A stretch of DNA of 64,000 nucleotides from Chloroflexota bacterium (GCA_004347695.1 SLTK01000004.1:1-64000), one strand, 5' to 3'; shown: positions 40,622 to 50,438, counted from the first letter of the stretch. Translations and numbers: made by a program. The notes: a model not told the origin generated them from the sequence alone.

Positions 40622-41913
40622 TGAAAAGATTTTTCCTGATCATTGTCGTCTTGACCATGCTCATACCATCTGCTGTTTATGCTCAGGGCACTGATCCCTG
40701 GTCAGAAATTTTTCAGCCGGATGGAAATCTGAATCCTGATTTGATTGATCTGGGAGTAACAACAGATCACCCCGATTGGATGTCAATTGAACTGCCCTTT
40801 GGCCAGTCTATTGATCTTGATGCAAATTATCACCGTTATCAAACACCCAGCGGGAATATCGTTGTCCTACCCTCTGCCTCGACGTTATTTTTTATGGCCA
40901 TGAACCCCCAAGAAAGCGGTTTGACCGGCTCTTATGGATCACTGGGAAATGGTTACGGCAGTCTGATCTCTTTTCTTGGGTTTGTTGCCGGCGATAATCT
41001 GGATTGGAGCAAGGTACAGGCGGAACATCCAGAATACACCAGCCCGGATCAATTCTGGGGAGCGGTTCTCAATGGTCAGCAAGATGTATGGACCTATTTC
41101 TCAGGGTGGGGATTCATCACAACCCTGCTTCAAATGACTTGGAATGATGGCGCTCTCCGCTCGTTGTATTTGTTGTATTTGAATGGTTTACAAAACTGTG
41201 CGGCTATTCCTGGAGGTTGCTCGGGAATTGTTACCCCACCTCCTCCCCCAAGGGAGTGTCCTGATCCAACAGTTTCTATGCAACAACCTGTCCTTGTCAT
41301 TCAAAAAACTGCGCCGAACAATCCCCTGGTTGTGGGACAAGATACCGAAAATCGCCGCGGTGCAGATATCCAGGTCAGAGTGACAGTTCCTCCAGTGATT
41401 TTCACCTGGTATGAGCCGATTTATGAAGAAAGAGATGTTTGCCGCTCAGCCAATTCCGGAGAAACCGCCAATTGCAATACCGGAGCTGGATCAGTTATCA
41501 ATGATGGTGTCTCAGATACCGAAATGGTATTCAAGGAATGCCGGACACATGTAGAACATCTACCGGATGCGGTAGCATCCCTGCAAGCTACTGCAGCATT
41601 GGATGGTGCCAGCCAGGATTGGATCACAGGTAGATTAGGGCAAACCCATTATGAAGCCTTCGTCCACCAGGCAAATTTCACCCTGATTCCCGGAATTGGT
41701 TCATGGACAGGCGGATGTGATGGCGGCGGCACCTGCACTGCTACTGGTCAGGCACTCCGTGTTCCATTTGCAGATCCAGGAACCTTCAACTTGCGAATGG
41801 ACGTAGTGACCACGGGCACTCGCTTCCGCGGAGTTCCAATCACCCAACCGAGGCAAGTAGGGATTGATGGAACGATGCAAGTATATGTAGCTCTTCCGGC
41901 GCTGGTGCCATAA
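40621..41913 (+). CDS. Secreted hypothetical protein of the transfer operon
   Basis: The 430-residue product starts at GTG right at the previous stop. A signal peptide (FFLIIVVLTMLIPSAVYAQG) is followed by a hydrophilic, Trp/Gly-rich body with Cys pairs (QNCAAIPGGCSG, CDGGGTCT) and a Pro run (GIVTPPPPPRECPDP). The C-terminal half is beta-rich (QVRVTVPPVIFTWYEP, TFNLRMDVVTTGTRF). I recognise no family. As an exported protein encoded between membrane components and ahead of the VirB4-like ATPase, it may be a surface-exposed part of the machine. Confidence 0.6.
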   Translation: MKRFFLIIVVLTMLIPSAVYAQGTDPWSEIFQPDGNLNPDLIDLGVTTDHPDWMSIELPFGQSIDLDANYHRYQTPSGNIVVLPSASTLFFMAMNPQESGLTGSYGSLGNGYGSLISFLGFVAGDNLDWSKVQAEHPEYTSPDQFWGAVLNGQQDVWTYFSGWGFITTLLQMTWNDGALRSLYLLYLNGLQNCAAIPGGCSGIVTPPPPPRECPDPTVSMQQPVLVIQKTAPNNPLVVGQDTENRRGADIQVRVTVPPVIFTWYEPIYEERDVCRSANSGETANCNTGAGSVINDGVSDTEMVFKECRTHVEHLPDAVASLQATAALDGASQDWITGRLGQTHYEAFVHQANFTLIPGIGSWTGGCDGGGTCTATGQALRVPFADPGTFNLRMDVVTTGTRFRGVPITQPRQVGIDGTMQVYVALPALVP

Positions 41914-41921
41914 AGGTCAAA

Positions 41922-42041
41922 GTGCAGATTTTATCGATTGCGGTCGGTGTGTTGCTGACAGTCGTCCTGGGTTTCATGGCCGTCATCTATTTACTACTGG
42001 TGATTGGGTTGTGGTGTCCACGAAACGATTATGACAAGTAA
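41922..42041 (+). CDS. Small single-pass membrane protein (39 residues)
   Basis: This short frame begins with GTG after AAAGG (41912-41916) and ends with TAA at 42039-42041. It encodes one long hydrophobic helix (LSIAVGVLLTVVLGFMAVIY) with the charged tail CPRNDYDK. It fills the gap between two transfer-operon genes, in the same direction. An AGGAGG ribosome site for the next gene directly follows its stop. Very short membrane proteins are common in secretion operons; function unknown. Confidence 0.5.
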   Translation: MQILSIAVGVLLTVVLGFMAVIYLLLVIGLWCPRNDYDK

Positions 42042-42055
42042 GGAGGCATTAGTTC

Positions 42056-42739
42056 ATGACAGATTATTTTGTCGTCTTTGGAGATTTTCTCGCCGCTCTG
42101 CCTACTTACCTGTTGAGCGGTGTTCTCGCAACCGTTTACTGGCTTGGCGAATCTGGAGCTGCTCTGGTAAGTATTCTTTGCGCAGGGTTGATCATCCGTT
42201 TTGTGGATCAACGTGTGCAATCCAGAGCAGCTTTCCGACCAGGACGAAGTGGGCGGGAGGCTGCTACTCCGGATTTATACACAGCTCAAATCACGACGGC
42301 GATTATTCTGGTGCTGTGGGTAATCAGCCAATGGGGGATGGGAGCGCCGGTCCCCTGGCTGGGTGCAGCAATGTGGATCGCTGGCACAATCATCCTCTTA
42401 CTGGTGCACATGCAAGAACATACATTGCTTTGGAATATGAAATCAGGTATTGCTATTTATTCCCTGGCCGTCATCGGAAGCCGGCTCTACCTGGCATACA
42501 CCGCTCAATTATCAGCAGATCAATGGGCTGCACTGATAGGGACATCTGAAAGCGCATCAGCAGTGATTGCGAATACACGCGGAAATGTAACCACGATTAT
42601 TCTTTGGGCTTTGTGGTTGGTGATCCCGTTAGGCTATTTTGCCATGTTGCTGCAGCAAGTTCTGATTAACCCGATGTCACTGGTCAATCCATTGGCAGGT
42701 GCAAGTGAGTTGATCAATCGCTATCGAACCAGAAGATAG
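42056..42739 (+). CDS. Polytopic membrane protein of the transfer operon
   Basis: The 227-residue product has about five membrane helices (for example YLLSGVLATVYWLGESGAAL, TTAIILVLWVISQWG, WIAGTIILLLVHM, TIILWALWLVIPLGYFAMLL). A basic cytoplasmic loop (RVQSRAAFRPGRSGR) sits after the second. No family recognised. AGGAGG precedes the ATG. Polytopic proteins like VirB6/TcpH occupy this place in conjugation operons, so a channel role is possible. The 130-base gap that follows holds no gene. Confidence 0.6.
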   Translation: MTDYFVVFGDFLAALPTYLLSGVLATVYWLGESGAALVSILCAGLIIRFVDQRVQSRAAFRPGRSGREAATPDLYTAQITTAIILVLWVISQWGMGAPVPWLGAAMWIAGTIILLLVHMQEHTLLWNMKSGIAIYSLAVIGSRLYLAYTAQLSADQWAALIGTSESASAVIANTRGNVTTIILWALWLVIPLGYFAMLLQQVLINPMSLVNPLAGASELINRYRTRR

Positions 42740-42872
42740 GGTGATAGATGAAACCAGCACACAAAATCGTGAGCTTGCTTGATTTATTACTCTACCTATT
42801 TAGGTGAGAGTCTTATGAACGTCGGAAATTCTTGATTAACGCCAGATTCTATTTCAACGATTGGAGGTCAAT

Positions 42873-43205
42873 ATGTCACAACTGATGGATTTGCTGCGCG
42901 GACCTGCTTTAGGCGTGATCGTCATGATCATCCTGATGGCAGGCGTCCTCATCATCACTGCATTTGCGGCGCTAATTGCCCAGATGAGTCTCTTGTTCCG
43001 GCTTCGGCCTTGGAATACTTCCGAAAAGAGAAGTGAAAAAGGGAATGAAGGTTACCCACAAGAAACATTTGAGCAACGTTCCGCAACTCGTGAAGACCAG
43101 CGAGCATCATCTCCCCATCGCCAGCGTTCACCACAGGTGGTGGTTGTCGAACCAAATGCGAACGAGGTGATTGATGCAGTCTGGTGGGAAACAGTGAAGC
43201 AATAG
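42873..43205 (+). CDS. Small membrane protein with polar C-terminus
   Basis: The 110-residue product has one membrane helix (LGVIVMIILMAGVLIITAFA, extended by AALIAQMSLLF) followed by ~65 polar, charged residues rich in Arg, Glu and Gln. The ribosome site GGAGG lies just before ATG 42873; the TTG at 42861 overlaps it. No family recognised. It directly precedes the VirB4-like ATPase gene, so it may anchor the ATPase to the membrane, as VirB3-type proteins do. Confidence 0.55.
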   Translation: MSQLMDLLRGPALGVIVMIILMAGVLIITAFAALIAQMSLLFRLRPWNTSEKRSEKGNEGYPQETFEQRSATREDQRASSPHRQRSPQVVVVEPNANEVIDAVWWETVKQ

Positions 43206-43312
43206 CAATCCAGGGCTTCTTTTGCGCAAGCAAAAGCAGCCTCATGAATTTACCAGCTGATCTGGTTGGCGAATTGATGAGGCAGAACGCCAAGTACGGA
43301 GAAAAGAGAACG

Positions 43313-46300
43313 ATGATTATTGGAAAACTGACCGAAAAAATACCCTGGCTGAGAACAGATGATCCTCTCTCCATTCCAAATGACCTGGAAGTGGAAGGCA
43401 CAGAGCTACATTTCAACGACCGAAATGAGCTTGACTATCTGGTCTTTCGTGTCACAGAGCGGGAAGGCCCGCGGGAATATCAGGGATACCGGGCGGTTCG
43501 GCTGCTGCAATTACGCTACATCTCTCTGGAAGCTCGCCGGGATGCTGGGCTGCTACAGAAGATGCGTACGGTCTTACGCGGTTTATATGGCGCTCAAGTT
43601 GATCTGGTATATCTGGCGGCCGGTGTTTTTAAGAATCCAAATATTGGGATCGTTCAATGTTATGGGGTAGCTGCGTTTTCTCCAAAGAAAGAAGAAGCCA
43701 TCCAACACACTTTACGGGATCTTTCAGCTTTACGAGCTGGATTGGTGGGTGCTTACCGTCAAATCCGCCTTGAACCACTTTCAACTGAAGTGGCTCAATG
43801 GTTAGCTCGTGCTCTGGAGCAGATGCCTTATGCCATTGTGGCTGTTGGGCATCCAGATCCACGTGAAAACGCCCGCGGTGGAGATTCTTCGATGCGTGAT
43901 CCATTAGTGTCTGGAAGTCAGGGTGCACAACAATATTCCATTCAACAGAATGAACTGCTCTTTCGCGGTATGAGCAGCCTGGAAGAAGAGTTCTTGTTGA
44001 TGCTGCTCACAAATCATGTTCGCCTTGAAGATATTACCCGCATGTTGGCCGGTATGTTGGAAGATACCTCCGTTTACGCTTCCCGTCAGTTGGGAACCCG
44101 GGCTGCTTCGTTTGGAATCAGCCTGCCGGCCATTTTGACTGGGGGACTCGCTGAAAACGCATCCAGGTCTTATGGCACAAACCATTCGAGCGGCGTCACC
44201 CAGGGTGAAGCTGCCACAGATGGCGTCGCAAATTCAGAAGGCCAGGCGCACACCACGGGTCATGCCAGCACTCGCGGTTGGGCGCACACGGTTGGAATCT
44301 CCGAAACCGATACGATTGGTTCGTCTTCCACGGTTGGAACTGCAGTCAGTCAAGGGACAGCTCATACCGAAGGAACAGCAGTAACCGATGGAACGTCCCA
44401 CTCTGATTCGTCCGGTGTAGCGAACTCTCATACGGATAGCTCTTCTTATGGCGTGAATGGCGGTGTGGGTGGGAGCATTGCTCCGGCCGGCGTAGGTTTA
44501 TCGGCTAACGTAGGCGGCAATGCTAATTGGGGTTCAGCAGATGGTGTGGTTGTCAGTAGCGGATCATCCGACTCAAGCATGCATTCGGTCACACACAGCC
44601 AGGCAGACACCGTTTCGCAAAGTACTACTCAGAGTCAATCGAATACAACCTCCCAAAGTCATTCGACGACGCAATCGGAAGCTTGGACTACCTCTGGAGC
44701 TGAGACGGATTCAGTAGCCGACACGACCAGCACATCTACCACCCAGAGCCATGCAGATACAAAAAGCACAGCCCGATCTGAGACAGATGGTGTTGGCTTG
44801 GGGCAAAGTATTGGACGTGGAATAAGCGCCGGGATGAGTGTTGGTGTAGCTCCTTCTTTCTCGCTGTCAAACGCATATCAATGGCAGGATGATCCTTATA
44901 TCCTCCTCACGGATATCATGCGAACTCAACGCAAGTTACTGGATATTGCCAGTCGGGAAGGCGCTTTTTATACAGATTTGTATGCTTTGGCCACCAGCGA
45001 ACAAGGCATTCAGGCGATGATGGGGCTCATCCCCGAAGCGTTTCATGGCACCGAGGATGTCGTCGCAGGTGTGCAAACCCGTGCGTTAACCGATCCGGAA
45101 CAGGCTTATATCGGCTTACATGCCCGTGCGTTCACCCCATCGACCCGCATCGAGACGATCCCAGAGGCAATGAGTGGGTACGCAGATTCAACCTTACTCA
45201 CCATGCTTCAGGTGGCAGCTTATACCGCGCCAGGCATGTTCGAGCAGGGATCAGCGCTCACCACCCAGGAGGAAACCCCCGCATTTGCTTTTTATCCGGA
45301 TATGCCTGGAAATATCACTCTTGCCCGGCAGTGGTCGAGTGAAACAGGTTTATTAACAGATACTTTTCTAAAGTTATCTCCAGACCGCCATTTTCATACT
45401 GCATTTGTCGGGGATACCGGTTTTGGAAAATCGATTGCAGCCGAACGCCTGGCTTATGAGACGACCCGTTTCTGGCATTACCGCACCATTGTGTTGGATT
45501 TCGGACAGGGCTGGCGTAAAGCATTGAACTGGCCAGGGATGGGTCCGAAAGGTTCAGAAGACAGTCTTGGACATGTGGATATCCGTCAACTCTATCCTGG
45601 TTCCCCACGCCCTCTCCGGTGGAATATCCTGCAAGTACCGAAAAGGATCGAACCCGGCCGTTACCGCAGCATGGTGGCTGAGCTATTTGCGAATGCTGGC
45701 AGGATGGGAGCCAGACAGTTGGGTTTCATGCGCCGTGCGCTAACCGAATTGTATTATGAGGCAGGCGTTCTGACCGGCGACCCCAAGCTGCAGAATGGCC
45801 CCTTAGGACATCTGCAGGATGAACATGAAGTGGAGTTAATCCGCTATGAGCGTCAGAGTCTTGGTGAGGATCTGGATGATCTTCATCCTGGAACCTTATT
45901 AGAAAGTCTCTCGCCTTCCGAACTACAGGCTCTAGCGGTCTATCGTAGCCGGAAATTGGATGTTTCCAAATGGGTTGATCGTCTAAGGACCTACAAAGAG
46001 AAGCTTGAACGTGATCAAGTAAGTCGTACCAGTCTGGAGGGAGTCCTCCTTCGATTGGAGCAGTTCTCCGAAGGACATATGGCAAAGCAATACGGATCTT
46101 CAGCCAGTGGAACCGGCGTGGAAGATTTGGGATTGATGGGCAACACTGATAATCCTTGGGGTGTCATTGTTATCGAAGGAGGCGCTGAAATGGATGAATA
46201 CTCCAAAGCAGCATTGCTCTCATTATTGGCCAGCATATTGTATTCGGATGCGGTTACCCGCCGGCGCGAAGCATTGGGCGGCAAACATTTCCCACCCATG

Positions 46301-46807
46301 CAAATCTTCTTTGAAGAAGCGAATAAAGTCCTAACTGGCGTCTCAGGTGGAGCCGCTTCTGATCAGGGATCAGGAGAGTCGGGTAACCCGGTCAGCCATC
46401 TTTTTCAAACGATGTGGCGTGATGGAAGAAAATACAACGTTTTTCTGCATCTGATGGCTCAAACCGTAAGCGAGTTACCCTCAGGCATCCTATCCTCCTG
46501 TGCGAATGTATTTGTGTTCCAAACCAAAGATCCCAAAGATCGGGATTTGATCTTGCCACATTTAGGCCGCTCCGAAAAAGGGCTGGTCAATACCGAATAC
46601 AAACGCTACCTGGCACGCATTCCGCGGACGTATGCGATTGCCAAGTTGGGTTACAGCGATGATGTGTTCTGGCTGGAACCAGTGTTAGTCCGCCCAATGA
46701 TCATCCGTAGTAATGAACCCTCTGACCTCGAGATTACCCAGGAATTGGGAGCTGTTTCCCTGGAACGGACAGCTTCTGACATCCTGGCAACCAATCGATC
46801 CCATTGA
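43313..46807 (+). CDS. VirB4/HerA-type ATPase with Ser/Thr-rich insert
   Basis: This is the largest protein here, ~1164 residues (alternative ATG at 43244 adds 23; the chosen start has GGAG upstream). Walker A FVGDTGFGKSIAAERL is near residue 700, and Walker B MQIFFEEANKV near 996, followed by HLMAQTVSELPSGIL and FVFQTKDPKDRDLIL, the usual VirB4/TraC C-terminal order. It should energise substrate or pilus transport at the membrane. Residues ~280-510 form a low-complexity insert of Ser, Thr, Gly, His and Asp. The N-terminal 280 residues are probably the VirB4 N-domain. It is followed 58 bases later by Tad genes, an unusual pairing. Confidence 0.82.
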   Translation: MIIGKLTEKIPWLRTDDPLSIPNDLEVEGTELHFNDRNELDYLVFRVTEREGPREYQGYRAVRLLQLRYISLEARRDAGLLQKMRTVLRGLYGAQVDLVYLAAGVFKNPNIGIVQCYGVAAFSPKKEEAIQHTLRDLSALRAGLVGAYRQIRLEPLSTEVAQWLARALEQMPYAIVAVGHPDPRENARGGDSSMRDPLVSGSQGAQQYSIQQNELLFRGMSSLEEEFLLMLLTNHVRLEDITRMLAGMLEDTSVYASRQLGTRAASFGISLPAILTGGLAENASRSYGTNHSSGVTQGEAATDGVANSEGQAHTTGHASTRGWAHTVGISETDTIGSSSTVGTAVSQGTAHTEGTAVTDGTSHSDSSGVANSHTDSSSYGVNGGVGGSIAPAGVGLSANVGGNANWGSADGVVVSSGSSDSSMHSVTHSQADTVSQSTTQSQSNTTSQSHSTTQSEAWTTSGAETDSVADTTSTSTTQSHADTKSTARSETDGVGLGQSIGRGISAGMSVGVAPSFSLSNAYQWQDDPYILLTDIMRTQRKLLDIASREGAFYTDLYALATSEQGIQAMMGLIPEAFHGTEDVVAGVQTRALTDPEQAYIGLHARAFTPSTRIETIPEAMSGYADSTLLTMLQVAAYTAPGMFEQGSALTTQEETPAFAFYPDMPGNITLARQWSSETGLLTDTFLKLSPDRHFHTAFVGDTGFGKSIAAERLAYETTRFWHYRTIVLDFGQGWRKALNWPGMGPKGSEDSLGHVDIRQLYPGSPRPLRWNILQVPKRIEPGRYRSMVAELFANAGRMGARQLGFMRRALTELYYEAGVLTGDPKLQNGPLGHLQDEHEVELIRYERQSLGEDLDDLHPGTLLESLSPSELQALAVYRSRKLDVSKWVDRLRTYKEKLERDQVSRTSLEGVLLRLEQFSEGHMAKQYGSSASGTGVEDLGLMGNTDNPWGVIVIEGGAEMDEYSKAALLSLLASILYSDAVTRRREALGGKHFPPMQIFFEEANKVLTGVSGGAASDQGSGESGNPVSHLFQTMWRDGRKYNVFLHLMAQTVSELPSGILSSCANVFVFQTKDPKDRDLILPHLGRSEKGLVNTEYKRYLARIPRTYAIAKLGYSDDVFWLEPVLVRPMIIRSNEPSDLEITQELGAVSLERTASDILATNRSH
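44158..44840 (+). repeat. Low-complexity Ser/Thr/Gly/His-coding segment
   Basis: The middle of the VirB4-type gene encodes short, imperfect repeats such as GTAVSQGTAHTEGTAVTDGT and QSTTQSQSNTTSQSHSTTQS, with a Gly-rich core (GVNGGVGGSIAPAGVGLSAN) between two Ser/Thr-rich wings. The repeats keep the reading frame open for about 228 codons, so it is translated. The region is likely disordered or surface-exposed. Confidence 0.7.
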
Positions 46808-46865
46808 CGCTTCGCGTCGGGGCATACTGAATCCAATGATTTATAAAAAGGAGAAAGAATAATTC

Positions 46866-47771
46866 ATGCAAACAAAAAAACGTTCCCCCATTGCCGCAAT
46901 TGTACTTGCCGTTGTCATCGGTTTGCTTGTGATCGCCCTTTTGAACGGGGTGATCCGTCCAACTCAGGTGGTGGTCGCCAAAGTCGCCATCGCCCCTGGA
47001 ACCGTTCTGACTGACCAATTGGTTGAGCTGCGTACCATTCCGATGGGAGCTAAACCTGCGGATGCTACTTCAAAAATTGAAGATGTGACCGGGAAGATTC
47101 TGGCTGTTGGACGAGCTCCGGGGGATCTGATCGTTACCTCCGTTTTGGGAGAGATTGCCAGTGCGGGTATTCCTGCTGAACTTCCAGAAGGGCATGTTGC
47201 TTTGGCTATCCATGTCGACCTGGCCAGCGGCGTGGCTGGTTTACTTCGTCCAGGACAGACCGTTACGGTGATTGGTATGATTTCTCCAGATATTCTCGAG
47301 GCGAGTACCACCTCTGTGTTTACTGCACCGATTGCGGAATTTACTTCACCCATTGTTTCACTCACTCCTGGTGTGAGCGCAACACCTACCCCAACTCCTA
47401 CCCCCGCTCCGCCGGCTTCTCCTCTCGCTCGATTAGCAATCACAGGTGTGCGAGTTCTCTTAGTGCCCCAATCGTTTCGTTATGAAGAGGTTCCAGCCGG
47501 TGCCAGTGAAGAAGAATTGTTTTCCTCTGCTCGAACAAGCATGTCAGCTCAGGAAGGCAGTGTGATCGTTCTGGATGTTCCCACGGGGTTGATCGAGGTA
47601 ACTCCAGGATTCAAGGTTGATCCGGCAACCTTACTGGCTGCTCTCGACCAATATGGCATTATTCACCTTGCCTTGGAACCAACCTCAGGGTTGGCGTTGG
47701 ATGTTGCGGACGTGATTACCCTCAATCTGGGTGAGTTATATAACGAGATGAACGATTATCGAAAGAAATAG
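46866..47771 (+). CDS. cpaB: CpaB/RcpC-like Flp pilus assembly protein (first set)
   Basis: The protein has 301 residues: an N-terminal membrane helix (IAAIVLAVVIGLLVIALLNG), then an SAF domain (VVVAKVAIAPGTVLTDQLVE, VGRAPGDLIVTSVL) and a longer RcpC part (LPEGHVALAIHVDLASGVAG). A low-complexity linker (TPTPTPTPAPPASP) interrupts the C-terminal part. CpaB works on the outer side of the inner membrane in Tad/Flp pilus assembly. The ribosome site AAAAAGGAG lies before the ATG. It starts the first Tad set directly after the VirB4-type gene. Confidence 0.85.
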   Translation: MQTKKRSPIAAIVLAVVIGLLVIALLNGVIRPTQVVVAKVAIAPGTVLTDQLVELRTIPMGAKPADATSKIEDVTGKILAVGRAPGDLIVTSVLGEIASAGIPAELPEGHVALAIHVDLASGVAGLLRPGQTVTVIGMISPDILEASTTSVFTAPIAEFTSPIVSLTPGVSATPTPTPTPAPPASPLARLAITGVRVLLVPQSFRYEEVPAGASEEELFSSARTSMSAQEGSVIVLDVPTGLIEVTPGFKVDPATLLAALDQYGIIHLALEPTSGLALDVADVITLNLGELYNEMNDYRKK

Positions 47772-47777
47772 GTCAAA

Positions 47778-49091
47778 ATGAGCGATAACGCTTACCAAAC
47801 CAATAAAATCACCGTCATGCTGGCAGGAGCCGGCCATGATGTTGTTTACTACCAGATGCAACAGCCGATCCTGGCAGACCAACGCTTTATAATCTCAGGT
47901 CACGCCGCTCAATGGTCCATGTTCGAGACGAACTTGAACAACCTGCGGCCTGATTTGGTGATCGTCCAAACAGATATCGCTCCTGATCCGGATACCCTGA
48001 TTCGTTCCCTTCAGAAAATTTCAGCCTGGCGTGGAATTGCGATTGTAGTATTGCCTTTGGCCCAAAAGGATTTTCAGGGAGCTTTTACCAAAGTGGATAC
48101 TGTGCGTGGGGTTTTCGTTGCGCCAGTCAATTGGACTGAGATCATCCAGGCTGCTTATGGTGCTGCGATGACAGCCCGGGCAAGCCTGACTCAAGCTGCA
48201 CCTATGCAGCAAGGGGTATCCGGCTATTCCAACAGCGGAACATCTGCGTATATCACCGGCACGAAAAGGATCGCTGTCCTATCGCACGCGGGTGGATCTG
48301 GTTGCTCAACCATTGCTGAAAACCTGGCTTATGAATTGTCTGTCCGGCTCAGCGTAAAAACGTTGCTGGTGTCCATGGGGTTACCACCAGCTGCTGCGCC
48401 TCATTTAGGATTACGGTATGTTCCTAATTTAACCGAATACTTTGATCGTCCAGGCAAGGCAGCTTTTCAGGCTGCAATCCAACGCAAGGAAAATTTGGAG
48501 ATCTTGCTTGCGCCAGAATCCTCCCTGGAATACATGCACATTCTGGAAAGCTCAAGTAAAGGAACCGGAGAAGGCAGCATTAATGGGATGTTGATTGACT
48601 CTGAAGATGGTCGCTATGCCGCTATTGTCATGGATGTGCCAACCACAGAAGATTTGTGGATGATGCATTCAATCATCTTTGCCAATTATGCCTTGATCGT
48701 TGCCCGACCTACTCTGGCTGACTTAACTGCGATTCGACATACCCTCACCTTATTGTTGACCGGCTTAAAAAGTGAGAAACGCCTGGCCCGAGATTCGATT
48801 TACCTGGTTCTAAACCAAACTTCTGATCGAAGCAGCTTTACCCCCCGATTATTCCAGGAAGAACTTTCCAAATCCTTGGGGTGGGCTCCACCCATCGCAG
48901 CCATTGTACCTTTTGATCCAGGGGTTCCTCAGGCACAAGATGATGGCTTGATGCCGGTGACGCGAGGGGATGAGTTTGCCAAAGGGATCCGCGCCATCAT
49001 CAACACTTTATTTCCCTTGGTGGAAAACAATCTTGCTCGTGCGGATGGGAAAAAGGGTATTTTGCGACTACCCAAAATACGATTTACGTAG
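47778..49091 (+). CDS. TadZ/CpaE-like protein with degenerate P-loop (first set)
   Basis: The 437-residue product has a receiver-like N-terminal domain (LRPDLVIVQTDIAPDP) and a MinD/ParA-type C-terminal domain, the TadZ/CpaE layout. TadZ proteins place the pilus machine at a cell pole or site. The P-loop reads HAGGSGCSTIAEN, where the invariant Lys of GKT/S is Cys, so ATP hydrolysis is doubtful. Atypical P-loops are known in TadZ. It lies six bases after cpaB and before cpaF. A second, non-degenerate TadZ is encoded at 55946. Confidence 0.82.
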   Translation: MSDNAYQTNKITVMLAGAGHDVVYYQMQQPILADQRFIISGHAAQWSMFETNLNNLRPDLVIVQTDIAPDPDTLIRSLQKISAWRGIAIVVLPLAQKDFQGAFTKVDTVRGVFVAPVNWTEIIQAAYGAAMTARASLTQAAPMQQGVSGYSNSGTSAYITGTKRIAVLSHAGGSGCSTIAENLAYELSVRLSVKTLLVSMGLPPAAAPHLGLRYVPNLTEYFDRPGKAAFQAAIQRKENLEILLAPESSLEYMHILESSSKGTGEGSINGMLIDSEDGRYAAIVMDVPTTEDLWMMHSIIFANYALIVARPTLADLTAIRHTLTLLLTGLKSEKRLARDSIYLVLNQTSDRSSFTPRLFQEELSKSLGWAPPIAAIVPFDPGVPQAQDDGLMPVTRGDEFAKGIRAIINTLFPLVENNLARADGKKGILRLPKIRFT

Positions 49092-49145
49092 AATAACATT
49101 TTTGTCTTTTGAGTTGGAAAAGTTACATAATGTTGGAGGTTACCT

Positions 49146-50429
49146 ATGCCGGGAATATTAGGTTTGTATGACACTGCCACGAACGGGAATAACCTGGACG
49201 AATCCATCCGGTCTGAAGTTTTCAACGAGGTGATCGATCAGATCAACCATGATTTCCCAACTTCGGTTCTTCAGAGTCCGAATGAAACCGACCGGCAGCG
49301 CATTCGGGAGCGAGTCGAGGCACAGATTGCTGCGGCGCTAAGAAAACGCAACTGCCGCCCTGGTGCCCTTCAGGAAGCTGCCATTGCTGAGGAACTCACC
49401 CGGCGGATATTGGGATTGGGTTTTTTAGATTTGCTTTTGCCGCCGGCTCGCACAGATATCTCTGAAATCACCATTTACTCCAGCGGCCTTCTTCAAATCA
49501 TGCGTAAAGGTTCGGTTCGTTGGGAGACCATCGAGCTGCGGCCTGAACCAGGTGAAATCTGGCGTGTGTTGGATCGCTTGATTGGTCCGCAAAACAAAAC
49601 TCTGAATGAGACCAACCCAAGTATCAATGCCAAACTGCCGGCAACGACACATAATCCTGGTGGTGGACGGATCAAGGCGCTTCACCCGGTCATTGCACCA
49701 CCAGGTCGTAATCCTTCTATCAATATCCGCCTGTATGAACAAAAGCCAGTCAAACCCGAGTGGTTATTGGAGCGTGGAATGATGAGTTCCGAAATGATGG
49801 AGGTTCTTCGTCAGGCTATGGAGAAAGGTGCACGCATCCTGATTTCCGGAGGAACCCGAACCGGAAAGACCACTCTTCTTAGTGCCTTATGCAATTTCTT
49901 GCCTACGATCTGGCGCATCGTGAAGATCGAAGACCCAGAGGAAATCTGGGTAGATCGTCCAACCGTCCAAACGGTGGAAGCCCGCCCGCAGGCAATTGGC
50001 ACGGATGTCCGGCCGTATACCCTGGCAGACGGAGTCGATGATGCCATGCGAATGTCGCCTGATTACCTGGTCATTGGAGAAGTACGTGATGGGATCGCAG
50101 CCATGAGTTTGTTCCGGGCTTTGATGACGGGGCACAGCGGAGCCTGTACATTCCATGCGGACAGTCCCCGTGAAGCAGCTCGCCGTTTAGCGACAGTCAT
50201 GGGTGCAGATGCTGGAGTAAAGCCACACGAAGCCAATCAGATGATTTGTGATGCGGTTGATTTGCTGGTACAGATCGGCATTCGTCACGAAGTTCGCCGG
50301 GTGATTGCCATATCCAATGTGTCCAAGGATTTGAAGAACGGTGACGTATATTTTGAACCCATCTATCGATATAAAGAAGACTCGTCTGCGGAAGAACCTT
50401 ATTGGGAAAAATTGGGGGAATTGAAATAG
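49146..50429 (+). CDS. cpaF: CpaF/TadA secretion ATPase (first set)
   Basis: This 427-residue VirB11-like ATPase powers Tad pilus assembly at the inner membrane. Key parts are the N-terminal domain ending IYSSGLLQIMRKGSVRWE, Walker A ISGGTRTGKTTLLSAL near residue 237, the Asp-box KIEDPEEIWV, Walker B region YLVIGEVRDGIAAM and the His-box GHSGACTFHADSPREA. It is complete. After it the Tad set is interrupted by a hairpin, the AbiE pair and a zinc-ribbon gene; the matching tadB and tadC resume at 53265. Confidence 0.93.
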   Translation: MPGILGLYDTATNGNNLDESIRSEVFNEVIDQINHDFPTSVLQSPNETDRQRIRERVEAQIAAALRKRNCRPGALQEAAIAEELTRRILGLGFLDLLLPPARTDISEITIYSSGLLQIMRKGSVRWETIELRPEPGEIWRVLDRLIGPQNKTLNETNPSINAKLPATTHNPGGGRIKALHPVIAPPGRNPSINIRLYEQKPVKPEWLLERGMMSSEMMEVLRQAMEKGARILISGGTRTGKTTLLSALCNFLPTIWRIVKIEDPEEIWVDRPTVQTVEARPQAIGTDVRPYTLADGVDDAMRMSPDYLVIGEVRDGIAAMSLFRALMTGHSGACTFHADSPREAARRLATVMGADAGVKPHEANQMICDAVDLLVQIGIRHEVRRVIAISNVSKDLKNGDVYFEPIYRYKEDSSAEEPYWEKLGELK

Positions 50430-50438
50430 CCAAGTGAT

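Noticed and set aside
44158-44840. CRISPR or tandem satellite array in the repeat-rich part of the VirB4 gene
   Set aside because: Units are short, imperfect, keep the reading frame and encode low-complexity protein; there are no constant repeats with unique spacers.
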